Source of the DNA: Burkholderiales bacterium UBA1834
Lineage (GTDB): Bacteria; Pseudomonadota; Gammaproteobacteria; Burkholderiales; Burkholderiaceae_C
DNA length: 64,000 bases
Direction of reading: 5' to 3'
Assembly (NCBI GenBank): GCA_002339015.1
Contig: DDJC01000049.1
Span: 1-64,000 of the forward strand
Shown: positions 8,201 through 17,200 of the stretch, in pieces
Numbering within the stretch: position 1 is the stretch's first letter
Layout of the letters: each line of letters starts with the position of its first letter
The notes under the pieces: model-generated
Databases searched by the model: none
Seen by the model: only the letters and a program-made list of their open reading frames with translations
Told to the model about the DNA's origin: nothing
Position numbers and translations under genes: made by a program

Positions 8201-11068
8201 ACCTCGCACACCATCATCGTGCTGGCCGCCAGCAGCGACGGCTCCAGCAGCAGCCAGAGCTTCACCATCAACCTGACCGACGTCAACGAGTACCCTGTGG
8301 GCGCGGTGAGCGATGTGAACGCCGCCGCCAACACCATCGCCGAGAACGCGGCCAACGGCACCGCCGTGGGCATCACCGCACGGGCCACGGACCAGGACGC
8401 CAACAGCAACACCGTCACTTACACACTGAGCGACAACGCGGGCGGACGCTTCACGATCAACACCAGCACCGGCGTGGTCACCGTGGCCAATGGCACCTTG
8501 CTGGATGTCGAATCCGCCACCTCGCACAGCATCACCGTGCTGGCCACCAGCAGCGACGGCTCCACCAGCAGCCAGAGCTTCACGATCAACGTGACCGACG
8601 TCAACGAACACGCCGTCGGCCCCATCAGCGACACCAACGCCGCGGCCAACCAGGTGGCCGAGAACACCGCCAACGGCAGCCTGGTGGGCATCATCGCCCA
8701 TGCGGTCGATGCGGACGGCACGAACAACGCCATCACCTACAGCCTCAGCCAGGATGCCGGTGGACGCTTCACCATCGATGCATCCACCGGCGTGGTGCGT
8801 GTGCTCAACGGCGCCCTGCTGGACCGCGAGGCCGCCGCCAGCCACACCATCACGGTACTGGTCACCAGCAGCGATGGTTCCACCAGCACACAGAGTTTCA
8901 CCATCGACCTGCTCGATGCAGACGAGTTCTCCGTGGGCGCGGTGAGCGACAGCGACACCACGCCCAACCAGGTCGCGGAGAACGCCGCCAATGGCACTGC
9001 CGTAGGCATCACCGCCCACGCCGTGGACCTCGATGCCACGAACAACGCCGTCACCTACACGCTGAGCAACAACGCCGCAGGCCGCTTCGCCATCGACGCC
9101 AGCACCGGCGTGGTCACCGTGGCCAACGGCACCTTGCTCGACTACGAATCCGCCACCAGCCACACCATCACGGTGGTGGCCACCGGGACCGACGGCGCCA
9201 CCAGCACCCAGAGCTTCACCATCGGCATCACCGACGTGAACGAACACGCCGTGGGCCCGGTGAGCGACACGAATGCCAGCGCCAACCAGGTGGCCGAGAA
9301 CGCCGCCCATGGCAGCACCGTGGGCATCACCGCCCGGGCCGTGGACGCGGATGGCACGAACAACACCATCTCCTACACCTTGAGCGACAGCGCGGGCGGG
9401 CGCTTCACCATCAACGCCGCCACCGGTGTGGTCACCGTGGCCAACGGCGCCTTGCTGGACTACGAATCGGCCAGTTCGCACACCATCACCGTGGTGGCCA
9501 CCAGCGGCGATGGCTCCACGAGCAGCCAGAGCTTCGCCATCGCGCTCACGGACCGCAACGATGCCCCCACGGCGCAGTTGCCCATCGGGCTGCACGCCGT
9601 CGAGCAGGTGCCGCTGGCCTTGCAGGGCCGGGGCCTGATGGTGGCGGATGTCGATGCAGGCACGGGTCAGGTGCGCGTGACCCTGTCGGTGGTGTCGGGC
9701 ACCTTGAACGTGGCAGCGGGCAGCACCGGGGTGGTGGTCAGTGGCTCGGGCACGACCACATTGACGCTCACAGGCACCATCGCGCAGATCAATGCGCTGT
9801 TCGATGGCTTGCAGGGCGCCACGCTGCGGTACCTGGTCAACACGGACCAGCCGCCGCCCTCGGACACCCTCACCCTGATGGTGAACGACCAGGGCCACTC
9901 GGGCCCCGGTGGTGCGCTCATCGCCACGGCCACCACCAGCATCGCGATCACCGATGTCTACGACGCGCCCACCGTGGTCGACCATGGGTGGAGCATGCCC
10001 TTCGGCACGCCGCTTCGCATGGAGTCGGCCCAGTTGCTGCAGCATGCGCAGGCCCCTGAGTTGCGCCCGCTGACCCCGCAACTGGTGCAAGGCCCCAGTC
10101 AGGGCACGCTGAGCCTGCAGGCCGACGGCAGCTGGCTCTACACCCCACGCGCCGGCTTCAGCGGCAGTGACACCTTCACCTACCTGGCCGATGACGGGAT
10201 GGGGCAGAGCAACATCGCCACCGTGCGCCTGACCGTGCAGGCACCGGCAGGCGGTGACCTGGGCCCCATGCTGCCCACGGGCCCGGGCACCGGCCCGTCC
10301 ACGCCCAACTTGCCCATCGTCACGCCCCCGACCACGGGCACCCCCGGCCAGGGTGGCACCGGCAGCGAAAGCGGCGGCGACAACACAGGCCCGTCCACTC
10401 CCACCACCCCTGGTGGCGGTGGGGGCCAGCAGGACACATCCACGGCCGGCCCCGAAACGCCGGGCGATCCCACCCGGCCCTCGCCCGGTCAGAGCGGACG
10501 CCCCGGCATGGGCATTGGCCCCGCACTGTCGGGCGACCACACGCCCTATGGCACGGCCCGCGCCTTCAGCATGGGTCTGGCCGGACCGAACGCTGCGCAA
10601 GGTTGGCAGAATGCCGCCTTCCAGTCGGTCCACTCGATCGTGCCCGGCTTGAACACCAACGCCGCCCCGTTGGGCGGCAACCTCCTGCAGGCCCCGGTCA
10701 ACATCGCCCTGAGCGGCGACACGCCGGTGCACATCGCATCGGCCCTGGGCCGCCTGGCGGCCACCGCGACCGCGGACCTGCCCACGCTGCTGGACCTCAC
10801 CCCCACCACCCTGCAGACCACCAGCACCGTGCTCTCGGTGGGCGCGGTGTGGTGGGCCGCACGCGGAGCCACCTTGCTGACCAGCCTGTTGGTGACCACC
10901 CCCGTGTGGCGCAACATGGACCCGCTGCCGGTGCTGTCCACCGGGGCAGACCCCGATACCGAGGATGGCCAGGATGACGACACCATGGACGCCTCAGCCC
11001 ACGCCGAGGCGGAACTCATCTTTGAAGAACCTCGCGTGGCGGAATTGGTCTACCCGGACATCGCATGA
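2216..11068 (+). CDS. Giant LEPR-XLL / DUF4347 / cadherin-repeat surface protein
   Basis: A 2950-residue protein, probably exported and adhesin-like. In order: a basic N-terminus; LEELEPRLLF (about 29-38, the LEPR-XLL motif); DUF4347 (about 93-265) with SHG (His157) and YGC (Cys200); a DNRLRE-like module starting FQEGVNGYTGTQDTY (about 262-450); three modules of about 125-135 residues joined by NDAP; one cadherin-like domain; 14 tandem 106-residue cadherin-like repeats with VAENAANG, GRFTID and TGVVTV blocks; two more Ig/cadherin-like domains; a Pro/Gly/Thr linker; and a C-terminal motif SVGAVWWAARGATLLTS...WRNMDPLPVL with an acidic tail. The ATG at 2216 is preferred over TTG 2159 because AAAGGTGG precedes it. 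There is no classical signal peptide. No type I secretion genes lie nearby. Function unknown. Confidence 0.88.
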   Translation: MVRPLSGRPFLKRKLRRPAPLPRYARLFLEELEPRLLFSSDVAGVLPPLGPLQHDPVAPPSSAISAALMTPAPVGAPTSPPQDATTTQARQARGQELAFVDMSVDGAQQLVEGLRAEQSAGRAIEVIQIQAGDDGLRVITETLARYQDVQGVHVFSHGDDQGLTIGTARLDASTLTAHMQDIASWSAAMAADGDLLLYGCNLAGSSAGRALVNDLALLSGADVAASTNLTGAAALGGDWVLEYRQGVIDTAAFSAESWQHTLATVTFQEGVNGYTGTQDTYLEMLSGGTNNGAKTSMVAGRALTQAESQVLIRFDNIIGTGPGQIPPGSVITSVSLNLYATSVGGWGSDYTLEIYRVTTGWTESSTWNSLGSGIDSEKVSTADGSVTSRGSTNAYKGFTDGGLIATLQAWADGTAANNGWMITSAYNSSNNTFNSSEAASNRPVLSVTYITPTPPGLDLDANNSSGATGNNYTGGFTEGTPARVVDTDATITAGNATSMTGMTVTLNNRPNGTAEVLAATTTGTNITASYNSATGVLTLSGTDTLANYQQVLRSITYNNTSDNPDTALRTLTITVTDTYGQSATATSSLTVTAVNDAPTVSTTGSSLGYTENAGAVVVDSSVTVSDADNANLSGATVRITGNYVNGQDLLSFLTQNGITGVWDASTGTLTLTGTATVAQYQAALRSITYTNGSDNPSTAARTVSFTVTDGSLASTAATRSIAVTAVNDAPVVTTTGGSSTYTENGSAVVVDSGLTVSDVDSTHLNGATVRITGNYSSGQDLLTFTNQNGISGSWNASTGTLTLSGTATVAQYQAALRSITYINGSENPSTASRTVSFTVTDSSSATSNTATRTMGVTAVNDAPVITSNGGGSSASIGISENSTAVTTVTATDVDSGNLAYSIVGGADAARFTIDSATGVLRFVSAPDFEAPTDAGGNNVYDVIVQVSDGALTDTQALAVTVTDVNEFSVGPVSDANGATNSVAENAANGTTVGITAQATDADGSTNAVTFTLSDNAGGRFTINASTGVVTVANGTLLNYEAATSHSITVVATSSDGSTSSQSFTVNLTDVNEFAVGVVSDVNAATNTVAENATHGSTVGITARAADADGSNNTITYTLSNNAGGRFAIDASTGVVTVANGSLLDFETAASHSITVLATSSDGSSSSQSFTVNVTDVNEFPVGTVTDTNASANQVAENAANGTTVGITARAVDADGSNNTVTYALSDNAGGRFTVNTTTGVVTVANGTLLNYEAATSHTITVVATSSDGSTSNQSFVINITDVDEFNVGPVTDTNAAPNTVAENAAHGSTVGITAQASDADGSNNTITYTLSDNAGGRFSINATTGVVTVANGMLLDYESATSHDITVVATSSDGSTSSQSFTIAVTDVNEHAVGAVTDVDASPDDVTENASNGDEVGITARAIDADGTHNTVTYTLSDNAGGRFTVDATTGVVTVLDASLLDFETTTSHSITVLATSSDGSTSSQVFTIAITDGSEAGVGPLSDVEAGPNAVMENAANGTTVGITASAIDPDVIDTVSYSLSNNAGGRFTIDATTGVVTVANGSLLDREAAASHNITVVATSTDGSSTSRTFTINLIDQNEFAVGPVTDITATANQVAEDASDGTLVGITAHATDADATNNAVTYTLSDSAGGRFTINTTTGVVTVADNALLDHESASSHSITVLATSSDGSTSSQSFTINLIDVNEYDVGAVSDIDAASDLVTENAANGSTVGITARAVDADGTNNTVTYTLSDDAGGRFTIDATTGVVTVLDGSKLDFEATTSHDITVVATSSDGSTSTQTFTIDISDVSEFAVGAVTDTDATANLVAENAANGTTVGITAHAIDLDGSHNTVTYALSDNAGGRFTIDATTGVVTVANGSLLDVESATSHSITVLATSSDGTTSSQSFTINLTDVNEHAVGAVNDINAAANQVAENAANGSTLGITARAVDADGTHNTVTYSLYDDAGGRFTIDATTGVVTVANGSLLDVEAATSHTIIVLAASSDGSSSSQSFTINLTDVNEYPVGAVSDVNAAANTIAENAANGTAVGITARATDQDANSNTVTYTLSDNAGGRFTINTSTGVVTVANGTLLDVESATSHSITVLATSSDGSTSSQSFTINVTDVNEHAVGPISDTNAAANQVAENTANGSLVGIIAHAVDADGTNNAITYSLSQDAGGRFTIDASTGVVRVLNGALLDREAAASHTITVLVTSSDGSTSTQSFTIDLLDADEFSVGAVSDSDTTPNQVAENAANGTAVGITAHAVDLDATNNAVTYTLSNNAAGRFAIDASTGVVTVANGTLLDYESATSHTITVVATGTDGATSTQSFTIGITDVNEHAVGPVSDTNASANQVAENAAHGSTVGITARAVDADGTNNTISYTLSDSAGGRFTINAATGVVTVANGALLDYESASSHTITVVATSGDGSTSSQSFAIALTDRNDAPTAQLPIGLHAVEQVPLALQGRGLMVADVDAGTGQVRVTLSVVSGTLNVAAGSTGVVVSGSGTTTLTLTGTIAQINALFDGLQGATLRYLVNTDQPPPSDTLTLMVNDQGHSGPGGALIATATTSIAITDVYDAPTVVDHGWSMPFGTPLRMESAQLLQHAQAPELRPLTPQLVQGPSQGTLSLQADGSWLYTPRAGFSGSDTFTYLADDGMGQSNIATVRLTVQAPAGGDLGPMLPTGPGTGPSTPNLPIVTPPTTGTPGQGGTGSESGGDNTGPSTPTTPGGGGGQQDTSTAGPETPGDPTRPSPGQSGRPGMGIGPALSGDHTPYGTARAFSMGLAGPNAAQGWQNAAFQSVHSIVPGLNTNAAPLGGNLLQAPVNIALSGDTPVHIASALGRLAATATADLPTLLDLTPTTLQTTSTVLSVGAVWWAARGATLLTSLLVTTPVWRNMDPLPVLSTGADPDTEDGQDDDTMDASAHAEAELIFEEPRVAELVYPDIA
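5111..9559 (+). repeat. 14 tandem 318-bp units (106-aa cadherin-like repeats)
   Basis: Fourteen in-frame units start with Glu-(Phe/His/Tyr) before VGxVxD and end with TDVN or a variant. Thirteen are 318 bp; the sixth is 315 bp (one residue shorter at IDPDVIDTV). Conserved blocks are AENAANG, VGITA, DADG, AGGRF, TGVVTV and SSDGST. DxNE/DADG-type acidic motifs fit calcium binding between domains, as in cadherins. Confidence 0.92.
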
Positions 11069-11119
11069 CGTGACGACACGCGACTTAAACAACCGTTGGC
11101 TGTAAACAAGCGGCCTTTC

Positions 11120-11135
11120 CGTGTCTTATTACACG
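11120..11135. other. Short inverted repeat between the giant genes
   Basis: CGTGT CTTATT ACACG lies in the 174-nt gap between the giant genes. Apart from this and the ribosome binding site AGGAG at 11233-11237, nothing clear is seen. There is no strong terminator, so both genes could share a transcript. Confidence 0.3.
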
Positions 11136-11242
11136 CGCCCCGATCAGCCCCGCTGGGACAATGGGAAGGTCGCGATCTATCCGTGCGGGCCTGTTTGCCG
11201 CCCCACCGATGATGCTTTACGCAGGCGACAGCAGGAGTACAC

Positions 11243-14200
11243 GTGCGCCGCCCCCCTCCCAGGCAAACCACCCCGTCTCAGCCTCGTGCCGAGATCGAAG
11301 AGCTTGAACCCCGGCTGCTGTTTTCAGCCGAGGCTTCGGTGTGGCTGGCCGGTGACGCGGCAACGGCAGGCAGCGCCGCATCTGCGCCCAACCCTTCCGC
11401 CAGCCTGCAGTACGCGGCCATCGCCGCCCCCCAGTCCAATGCGGCCCAGAGCCCCATCCAGGCCACGCCACACTCCCAGGCCGACCAGAACGCGGCGCCG
11501 CTGTGCGACATCGTCTTCGTCGACCTGGGCATCGAGCATGCCGACACCCTGATCGCCGACCTGCAGGCGCAACAGGCCCAGGGCCGCGCGCTGGACATCG
11601 TCGCCATCGGCCAGGGCGAGGATGGCATCGAGGTCATCACCCGCACCCTGGCCCAGGCGCACGGCCCGTACGATGCGGTCCACATCCTCAGCCACGGCGA
11701 CACCACCGGCCTGACCCTGGGCGGCACCCGGCTGGACCTGGCCGCGCTGCAATCCCGTGCGCAGGACATCGCCGGCTGGGGCGCAGCCCTCAGCGCCGAC
11801 GCCGACCTGATGCTCTATGGCTGCGACCTGGCCGCTGGCGTCGATGGCCGGCTGCTGATCGACGATCTGGCCCTGCTGACAGGCGCCGACGTGGCCGCCA
11901 GCGACGACCTGACCGGGGCCAGCATGCTCGGCGGCGACTGGGCCCTGGAGTACCACCTGGGTCAGGTCGATGCACAGACGCTGTTCGGACTGTGGCAGCA
12001 GCCGAGCTGGTACGGCGTACTGGCCACCTACACCGTCACCTCCACCGTCGACAACGCGAGCGCGGCCACCACGGCCGGCACGCTGCGCTGGGCCATCACC
12101 CAGGCCAATGCCAACGCGGGCGCCGACACCATCGCCTTCAACATCACGGGGTCGGCGGGCACCTACGGCGAGTACACGATCACGCCCTATGCCGTGATGC
12201 CCACCCTCACGGAGGCGGTGACGATCGACGGCAGCACCCAGCCGGGTACCGGCGCTGCCGGGCATCCGCTGATCGTGCTCGACGGCAATGGCGGCAGCGC
12301 CACCGGCATCAACCTCTCGGGCACGGCCGACGGCACCACCATCCGTGGCCTGGTGATCCGCGACTTCACCAGCTACGGCATCTACATCGCCGCCAACTCC
12401 AACGGCAACACCATCGTCGGCAACTACATCGGCAGCCTCAACGCCGACGGCACCGACGCGGGCGCCACCGAGCGCAACGACGCCTATGGCATCTACAACC
12501 TGGGCGCCAACCTCACCATTGGCGGCACCACGTCGGCCGATCGCAACGTCATCTCCGGCAATGGCGCCACCTACAACATCTACCTGGGCAGCGGCTCGGA
12601 CAACGCCATCGTCCAGGGCAACTACATCGGCACCAATGCCGCCGGCACGGGCCTGATGGCCAACAAGGCGGATTACGGGATCATGGTGGAAAGCAGTTCC
12701 ACCAACGTGATGATCGGCGGATCGGCAGCCGGCGCGGGCAACGTGATTTCTGGCTTCTCCACCCGCAACATCTGGCTGACCACCACCGGCACCACCACCG
12801 TCCAGGGCAACTACATCGGCACCAATGCCACGGGCACGGCGTCCCTGGCGGGCGGCGGCGCCGGCATCTACAAGGACGACACGGGCAGCGTGCTGATCAC
12901 GGGCAACGTGGTCTCGGGCAACACCACCCTCGGCATCGACATCCGTGACGGCGACACAACCATCACCGGCAACATCATCGGCCTGAACGCCACCGGCACG
13001 GCAGCCCTGGCCAACGGCGGCGTGGGCGTCAACATCCAGACCAACGATGCAGTGACGATCGGCGGCAGCACGGCCGCCGCGCGCAACGTCATCTCTGGCA
13101 ACACTGGCCACGGCATCAGCGTCAACACCACGGCCAGCGACACCCACTACATCCTGGGCAACTACATCGGTGTGGGCAGCGATGGCACGACCCTGTTGGG
13201 CAATGGGGGCGCCGGTGTGTACATCGCCGCCAGCAATGTGCAGGTGGGCGGCAAGAATGCCGGCGAAGGCAACATCATCGCGGGCAACACGGGCGCCGGC
13301 ATCGCGGTGGCCTCGGGCAACAACAACCTGTTTTACCGCAACGCGATCTACAGCAACGGCGGCCTGGGCATCGATCTGAACAACGATGGCGTCACGGCCA
13401 ACGACACCGGCGATGGCGATGGCGGCGCGAACTACAGCAACAACACGCCGGTCATCACCTCGGCCTTCAACGACGGCACCGTGACCAAGGTGACCGGCTC
13501 GCTGGAGTGGCATGCACAGGCCCAGCCCGTCACCATCGATTTCTTCAGCAGCCCGACGGCGGATGCGAGTGGCTACGGCGAAGGCCGCGTCTACCTCGGC
13601 TCCATCACGGTGACCACGGATGCGACCACGGGCGATGTTTCCTTCAGCATCGACCTGCCTACCGTAGCCGCCGGCCACTACATCACCGCCGTGGCCAACA
13701 TCGAGGGCGGCCCCTCCGGCGCCTCGGAGTTCTCAGCCGCCATGATGGTGGTGGCCACGGCCGCGGGCACCCGCGGCAAGGTCATCTGGAACGTCAACGA
13801 CCAGCTCTACAGCTGGTACGCCAGCTGGAACGGCAGCAGCTTCTCGCTGCCCGCGGTCACCGGCATCAACACCAGCGACGACATCACGATGATGCTGGCC
13901 GCCGAGGCGCCCACGCGCAACGAGGTCATCATGATCGGCTCTGCCGACGTCTCGGGCAAGATCCTGGCCCTGGTGTGGGATGGCAGCAAGTGGACAGCAC
14001 CGCTCACCCTGCCGCTGGCATCGCCGGCGGCGGCGGCCTCGCAGTACAACAGCTTCGCCGTGGCCTATGAAAGCACCAGCGGCGATGCCATCCTGATCTG
14101 GGACAACGGCAACACCGGCACCACGGGCCTGTCGTACGCGGTGTGGAACGGTACCAGCTGGTCGGCCGTCAACACGATCACGGCGCCGGTCTCGGGCGAG

Positions 14201-17200
14201 CCCTACCAGATGAAGCTGGCCGCCAATCCCAGGTCCGACGAGATGGTGCTGGTGGCCGAGACCAGCGCCTCCTCGAACCACCAGTACGCCATCGTTTGGA
14301 ACGGTTCGAGCTGGGGCAATGCGCAGACATTGGGCAGCGACAGCTCCAAGCAGTACTTCGAGATCGACGTGGCCTACGAAAGCCAGAGCGGCCGCGCGCT
14401 GGTGTTCTATGACAACGCCGCCTCCAACCAGCCCACGGTGCAATACCGCATCTGGAACGGCAGCACCTGGAGCAGCGAAGCCAGCATCACCGCCCCGGGT
14501 GCCGTGAGCGGCACGGCCGAGCTGTACGCCACGGCCGTGGCTTCGGATGCGGGCAGCAACCGCATCGCCATCGTCGCGCAGACATCGACCCACAACGTGT
14601 GGGCCGCCGTGTGGGACGGCAGCAGCTGGAGTGGGCAGACCGTGCTGACCACCACGGCCCCTTCGCTCACGGACCGCCCCATCACGGCCGGCGTGGCCTT
14701 CGAATCCAAATCCGGTGATCTGCTGGTGGCCTACAGCAAGGACACCTGGCCCAATGTCTACTACCAGACCTGGACAAGCGGCAGCGGCTGGTCTGGCGAG
14801 CTGACGGGCCCCAGCATGGGCGGTACCGACAAGCCCTACATCACCAAGCTCTACGCCGACCCCTACACCAACACCATCATGATGGGGGTGCAGGACAGCG
14901 GCTCCGACCTGAACTTCGTGGCCTGGAATGGCAGCAGCTGGGGCACCGTGACGCAGCTGGACGCGGCCACCGGGGAAACCTACCGCCAGAACTTCACCTA
15001 CGTGTGGAACCGCTTCAGCCAGACCGTGCTGAACAACGTGGCGGGCGACACGCTGGGCTATGTCAAGGGCGATGGCGCCCGGGTGATCGACCAAGGCTAT
15101 GCAGCCAGCATCACCGATGTCGACATGGTCGGCTTCAACGGCGGCACCCTCACCGTGTCGTTCACGGCCGGCTCGACCGCCGCACAGGATGTGCTGGCCA
15201 TCCTGAACCAAGGGGCTGGCGCAGGCCAGATCGGCTTGAGCGGCAGCAACGTCCCCTACGGTGGCGTGGTCATCGGCACCTGGGCCGGCGGCACGGGCGG
15301 CGCGGCGCTGGTCATCACGCTCAACGCCAATGCCACGGCCGCGGCCGTGGGGGCGCTGGCCTCGAACATCACCTACCAGAACACCAACGGCACCACGCCC
15401 TCGACCACCACACGCACGGTGCGTTTCGCACTGGTCGACGCCTTCGGCGTGGCGGCCACACCGCGCGATGCGTCGATCACCGTGACCGACCCGACGCCGG
15501 GTTCGGTCAGCACTGGTTTCCAGCAGGGCTCGAACGGCTACGCCGGCACGCAGGACACCTACGTGCGCAACGGCACGAACACCAGCCAGGGCAACAACAC
15601 CACCATCAGCTTCGACGGCTCGGGCAGCGGCACCGAACAGGGCCTGATCCGCTTCGACAGTATCTTCGGCAACGGCCCCGGCCAGATTCCCTATGGCTCG
15701 ACCATCAATTCGGCATCGCTGACGATCTACGCCATCGAAGACGGAACCACCAACCCCACCCTGCACCGCATCCTGGGTCTGAACTGGGACGAATCCAGCA
15801 TCTGGAGCGACCTGGGCAGCGGCGCGCAGTTCAACAACGTGGAGGCCAGCAGCTCGGCCGACAGCAGCGTGGACGCCAGTTCGCCCGGCTACCGCACCTT
15901 CACGGGGCTGGCCAGCACCGTGCAGGCCTGGGCCGATGGCGCCGACAACCTGGGCTGGGTGATCAAGTTCGACGGCAACGAGTGGATCATCGCCACCTCC
16001 GAAAACGGCACGGCGGCCTGGCGCCCGCAACTGAGCATCACCTACACGGCCCCCACGACCACGGTGATCGACCTGGACCCCAACAACAGCACCGGCGCCA
16101 CCGGGCCTGACAGCCACAAGACCTTCGTCGAAAACGGCGGGCCGGTCACCATCGCCGACAGCGACGCCAGCATCACCGACAGCGACAGCACCAACCTGAC
16201 CGGCATGACGGTCACGCTGACCAACCCGTTCAACGGCGCGCTCGAATCGCTGGCGGCCACCACCACCGGCACCAGCATCACCGCCAGCTACGACAGCGGC
16301 ACGGGCGTGCTGACGCTGAGCGGCACAGACACCCTGGCGCGCTATCAGCAGGTGCTGCGCAGCATCAGCTACAACAACCTCTCCGAGGCACCCGACACCA
16401 CCACGCGCTTCATCACCATCGTGGCCACCGATGGCTACACGACCAGCGCAACCGCCACGGCCGAGATCTCGATCACGGCCGTGAATGACGCACCCACGGG
16501 CAGCGTGAGCATCAGCGGAACGCCCACGCAAGGCCAGACACTGACCGCCAGCAACACCCTGGCCGATGCCGACGGCATGGGCAGCGTCACCTACCAGTGG
16601 CTGCGCGATGGCGTGAACACCGGGGCCACGGGCAGCACCTACACCCTGACCCAGGCCGACGTGGGCAAGGCCATCACCGTGCGCGCCACCTACACCGACA
16701 TGGGCGGCACGGCCGAAGCGGTGAACAGCACGGCCACCAGCGCTGTCGCCAACATCAACGATGCGCCCACGGGCTCGGTCAGCATCAGCGGCACGGCCAC
16801 TCAGGGAGAGACGCTGACAGCATCGAGCAACCTGGCCGACGCCGATGGGATGGGCGCCATCACTTACCAGTGGTGGCGTGATGGCTCGAACACCGGCGCC
16901 ACCGGCACGAGCTATGAACTGACCCAGGCCGACGTGGGCGCCACCATCACCGTGCGCGCCGTCTACACCGATGGGCAGGGCACGGCCGAGTCTGTCAGCA
17001 GCACCGCGACATCGACCGTGGCCAATGTCAACGATGCGCCCACCGGCAGCGTGAGCATCAGCGGCACCGCCACGCAAGGCCAGACGCTCACCGCCTCGAA
17101 CACGCTGGCCGATGTCGACGGCCTGGGCACCATCACCTACCAGTGGTGGCGCAATGGGTCCAACACGGGCGCCACCGGCAGCACCTACGTGCTGACACAG

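Noticed and set aside
7355..10732. A very long open frame (over 1100 codons) on the minus strand inside the first giant gene
   Set aside because: It is the antisense of a repetitive GC-rich coding region; its product is a Gly/Ala/Val/His-rich repeat with no domain, and it repeats with the same 318-bp period as the real gene.
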